This document shows, one piece after another, positions 60,831 to 64,000 of a DNA stretch of 64,000 bases. The stretch comes from Norana najaformis (Eukaryota; Annelida; Clitellata; Crassiclitellata; Hormogastridae). The position numbers and the translations under genes are program-made. The stretch covers positions 57,963,358 through 58,027,357 of the forward strand of contig OZ029913.1 of NCBI GenBank assembly GCA_964023275.1, written 5' to 3'. The number at the start of each line of letters is the position of its first letter. The first letter of the stretch is position 1. Under the pieces are notes generated by a model. The model was given only the letters and a program-made list of their open reading frames with translations, was not told where the DNA came from and did not search any database.

Positions 60831-60990
60831 TTGTATAGAGCTCTCGGCTTGTGACGCGGAGAGTACGCGCCTCTTCCGAGACGGTCAATGTGTAGGGACC
60901 TTGAGCAAGTCCTTAATTCACAATTGCTCGGCGCCATCGATTGATGCTAAGTCATTAGATAGTGACGCCTAATAAATGCAGAAATAATAA
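60828..60990 (+). mobile_element. SINE-3
   Basis: 'cacggtagcatattgtatag' head, 'gggaccttgagcaagtcctt', 'gcgccatcgattgatgctaa' and 'acgcctaataaatgcagaaa' with an AAT tail. The B box is damaged ('gtacgcgcctc'). Confidence 0.85.
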
Positions 60991-61224
60991 TATACACATA
61001 TGCATAAGTATATGATAGGCCATGATACATAAGTATATGATATGCACAGACCTATGCGATGACCACGATTGATGGTTGACCTGTGTAGCGCGAAAAACGA
61101 TGTCCGATATTGGATTGCTGATGTAGTGTTTGCACTTCAGCCGCAACTTCTATAACCTTGTCTTGCTTTATCTGACTTCACAAGACCTGACCTGACAGAT
61201 ATGCAGAATTTTTGACGCACTTAA

Positions 61225-61425
61225 AAGGTGCTATATTAAGTGTCTAGATAATTAACTAACATTTACTTACTAACTGATTAACTAACTAAATTAAATATAA
61301 ATGTAAATAATTAACTAACTTATTTGCTTATTAACTGATTTACTAACTAAATTAAATATAAATGTAAATAATTTACTAACTTATTTGCTTACTAACTGAT
61401 TAACTAACTAAATTAAATATAAATT
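61225..61425. repeat. ~55-70-bp 'taactaactaaattaaatat' repeat
   Basis: Three units with 'ttaaatataaatgtaaataa' and 'actaacttatttgctta'. It abuts a LINE end on its right. Confidence 0.9.
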
Positions 61426-61429
61426 TAAA

Positions 61430-61600
61430 TCTCCAAAATTTCTCGGAGCCACTAAAAAGCCGCGTCAGGGAGACCAGCTTAAACACTGGCGCTATATGAA
61501 TTCAAGTCCGCAAGAGCCAGGTTGTTTGGTCAGTTTTAGTACCAGGTCAGTCTCCAGGGAGGGGGTCAGGCCGGGGAGACAATGGAATGGAATTCGTTGG
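61430..61600 (-). mobile_element. LINE 3' end
   Basis: 'aaatctccaaaatttctcgg', 'gtcagggagaccagcttaaa' and 'ctggcgctatatgaattcaa'. Confidence 0.78.
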
Positions 61601-62329
61601 CTATAGCTGGCTAACTAACTAAATAGCATAAAGCCTGTCACAGAACAATCGAATTCAGTCTCTGTAACTCAGAAAAGCAGAGCAAAAATGGAACGGACAC
61701 ATACATATTGACAGACAGACAGACAGACAGGTATCGACCGATATTGAGACACACACGAATACAGATATATAGATGCAGACACCCAGAGGAGGTATAACGG
61801 ACGAAGCAGAATATGAAATAGACTAGAACTGACATTTACTGAATATTTGAAGGAAGAGAGAAAGACATAGAAACAGACACAGACACACAGACATACAGAT
61901 ACAAAGAGAAAAACACATGCAGACAGGTTGAAGACCTAAACTCAGAAAGAGCGACGTATTTTCTGCAAAATTGATGGAGAAAGAAAATTAGCGAGACGGA
62001 CAGAGAGGCATGCAAAGTGACAGACAGAGAGGCACACAAAGTGACAGACACAAATACATACAATGAGACACCACAGAGCATTACGTTCGGTTGGCCTCTT
62101 TACAGTGAAAACACCATCGCGGATGCTGTTTGGATGCGATGGATCAAATTGAAAGCTTGGTTAAAGCATTCCTAGCATGGAGCACTTTAGCACAAATTAT
62201 ACACCTTGGCAAAGCAGAAATACCACTTCGTTGCACGGAGGAACATACAGGTCGATATACAATTACATCGGAACTCACCTACCGTCCACCTACACGGACA
62301 CAAGGAGAGTCGAACGGACGGATGGAAGG

Positions 62330-62515
62330 AGATATGGCCCGTCCTTCTGGAACAGTCTTCTTCTGGCAATTCCAACTCTTCCTCCTCTAACGGCTCAAGA
62401 AACATTCTCGGCGATCTTAAGACACACCTTTCTCGAACTGCTAGAGAGGCCTACTTATGCCGCATCGCCTTTGTGAGGTTCTAAAATGCGCTATAAAACT
62501 TGTCGGATACAAACA
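62330..62515 (+). pseudogene. LINE ORF2 C-terminal relic and tail
   Basis: With one frame change the + strand gives RPSFWNSLLLAIPTLPPLTA and then LKTHLSRTAREAYLCRIAF-stop. 'aatgcgctataaaacttgtc' and an 'acaaacatac' tail follow. Confidence 0.7.
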
Positions 62516-62999
62516 TACATGGAAGGGATGTGAGAAAACAGAAAGAATATGGATGGAAGGCTGGATGGACGGAAGGAAAGCAATGTTTCCCTTAATTTTT
62601 TCTTCGCGAGCGCACTAGCCTACTGCGTAAACAGTAGCATTTGGGTTATGCGCTCTTGCCCGTCCAAGATTGCACATCTGTTGGGCTTAAACTGGACTAT
62701 ACTATTAGGCTATATATTCGCGTTGCATAAAAATAAAAGGACTAAGGACATGCTGAACTTCTATCGGAGTGTGTCGTTTCTAGGCTCTTGTCAGTGAGCG
62801 TACACAAGTCACGATCGTTGTTGATTGCTTTTTTCATTTCATTTCATTTTATTTATTGCTGCCAAAAACAACAGCATAAAATATATTACTTAAAAACACA
62901 CGTGGGATACAACAGGTAGACCCAGAAAGAACCATTTTCCGCTGATTTGGGTCGCCTCTGTCATATGGAATACTGTATGAAATAACGAATAATCAACTT

Positions 63000-63225
63000 A
63001 ACATAATCCAGCTGAACTTGAGCAAACAGAACCTTTATAATAAGAACCAAAAACCTTAAGTAATTGTTGGTGGTAAAAATATTCATTTTTGTTATATAAC
63101 TATATAATCTATCATACATTAATTTTTCAAAACTTTTGGAGAAGAATGGTAAAATAAAAATTGGGCGATAATTAGTAACATCTTTTTTATTTCCATGTTT
63201 AAATATACAATTAAAACACTGCTAT
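63000..63225 (-). pseudogene. LINE reverse transcriptase fragment
   Basis: The - strand gives DVTNYRPIFILPFFSKSFEK followed by LMYDRLYSYITKMNIFTTNN. The NYRPIS-LP--SK-FEKL motif is typical of non-LTR reverse transcriptases. A frame change lies just before it (VFKHGNK). The palm catalytic motifs are missing. Confidence 0.8.
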
Positions 63226-63239
63226 TATAAAAACAGTCG

Positions 63240-63960
63240 AGTTGATCAACCTGAGAGATCCATTACACATTTTTTAGTTGGATTTATAAGGCTAAAGCCA
63301 TTCTCACGATCCATAAATAGAAGCCTGGAAGTGAGATACACATCTACAGGCTGCGCGAATTCACTCAATTTTTCATGCTCCAGGATGTGGGACGCCACAT
63401 CGTCAAATGTCTTGGCAATTCCTGTGGTAGATTTATCAATCGCAGCATATATAGAAAAATATATATTTATGCATTATATGTTGTATTATATATAAGCTGC
63501 ATGTAAATATAATCGCGATACTGGTTGCTGCCTGCTTCTACTTGACGTCAGTTTTATCAAGTGGCTTACAACACTTCACTGCTAATCAAGTGACCTCGGT
63601 TTGTCCACCGTCAGAGCTCTTTGCGTCTGCCAACAAGCGTTAAACTCAAACACCTTCCATTCCAACAAGTGGTCATCTGGAAATCTGCAATCAAAGTGGT
63701 TGCAGACTCGCTCACTGAACCGACCCCTCAGCGATCGTGTCAACGTCTTTGTATTTGCTTAACAGTTCTTTAGCGTCATCACTCCACGGCATCCACTCTC
63801 CGAGGAACTTGGTAATTTTTGCTTTAACTAACTGATGTACTTCCACCGTAATCAAGCAGCTTCTCTGGAAAGTTTTGCAGAGGTCAGAAAACTCCTCAAG
63901 GAGTTTTTTAGGACAGCTAGTACAACATGATACTAAGGATTTGTTAAACGCTATTTTACA
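63240..63960 (-). pseudogene. degenerate coding-like sequence, unrecognised
   Basis: Three - strand stretches look coding but are broken. At 63700-63930 the sequence reads CPKKLLEEFSDLCKTFQRSC...KITKFLGEWMPWSDDAKELL. At 63585-63725, in another frame, it reads RGRFSERVCNHFDCRFPDDHLLEWKVFEF. At 63245-63450 it reads TFDDVASHILEHEKLSEFAQ...RLLFMDRENGFSLINP with a stop. The second resembles the end of hAT-like transposase-derived proteins, but this is a guess. They could also be decayed exons. Confidence 0.3.
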
Positions 63961-64000
63961 CGAGGTTGATGTTTTCAGTCACCCTTACAATACTCTTTAC

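Noticed and set aside
60387..60937. ORFs of 140-177 codons with PTYATVPHICYRSPHML repeats
   Set aside because: They come from the 19-bp SINE-head array.

Overview
The window looks like nuclear DNA of a ciliated metazoan, most probably a marine invertebrate; I cannot name the species. The evidence is a gene broken into many short exons by large introns with GT-AG boundaries, standard genetic code, an AT-rich background, very abundant micro- and minisatellites, and many tRNA-derived SINEs and short 3' ends of non-LTR retrotransposons (LINEs). There are no bacterial operons, CRISPR arrays or phage genes.

Two genes converge in the left half. The last two exons of an unrecognised coiled-coil protein gene lie on the + strand (1011-1930), followed by a long, quiet AT-rich stretch that is probably its 3' UTR plus intergenic DNA. 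On the - strand lies an apparently complete CFAP57 (WDR65) gene. I rebuilt 18 coding exons from 30899 down to 6257. Their phases all fit together and encode about 1232 residues: an N-terminal half of WD40 repeats and a C-terminal half of coiled coil. CFAP57 is an axonemal protein of motile cilia that is tied to inner dynein arms.

CFAP57 introns are full of repeats. In two introns the tandem arrays contain the splice site itself: the exon 11 donor is repeated eight times in 26-bp units, and the exon 13 acceptor about ten times in 48-bp units. The exon 1 donor region shows weaker local duplication, and exon 10 is hemmed in by arrays on both sides.

From about 31 kb to the right edge I find no convincing host gene. 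This half holds SINEs, LINE tails, one MITE-like element, long TATG, GAR/CTY and CAGA arrays, and several minisatellites. Some arrays can be traced to their source: a 19-bp array at 60.5-60.8 kb is an amplified SINE head, a (TGTAAA)n array at 53.7-54.0 kb is an expanded SINE tail, and an array at 57.8-58.5 kb is built from a LINE-type ATTAGA tail. Degenerate reverse-transcriptase and other coding-like sequence lies at the far right edge.
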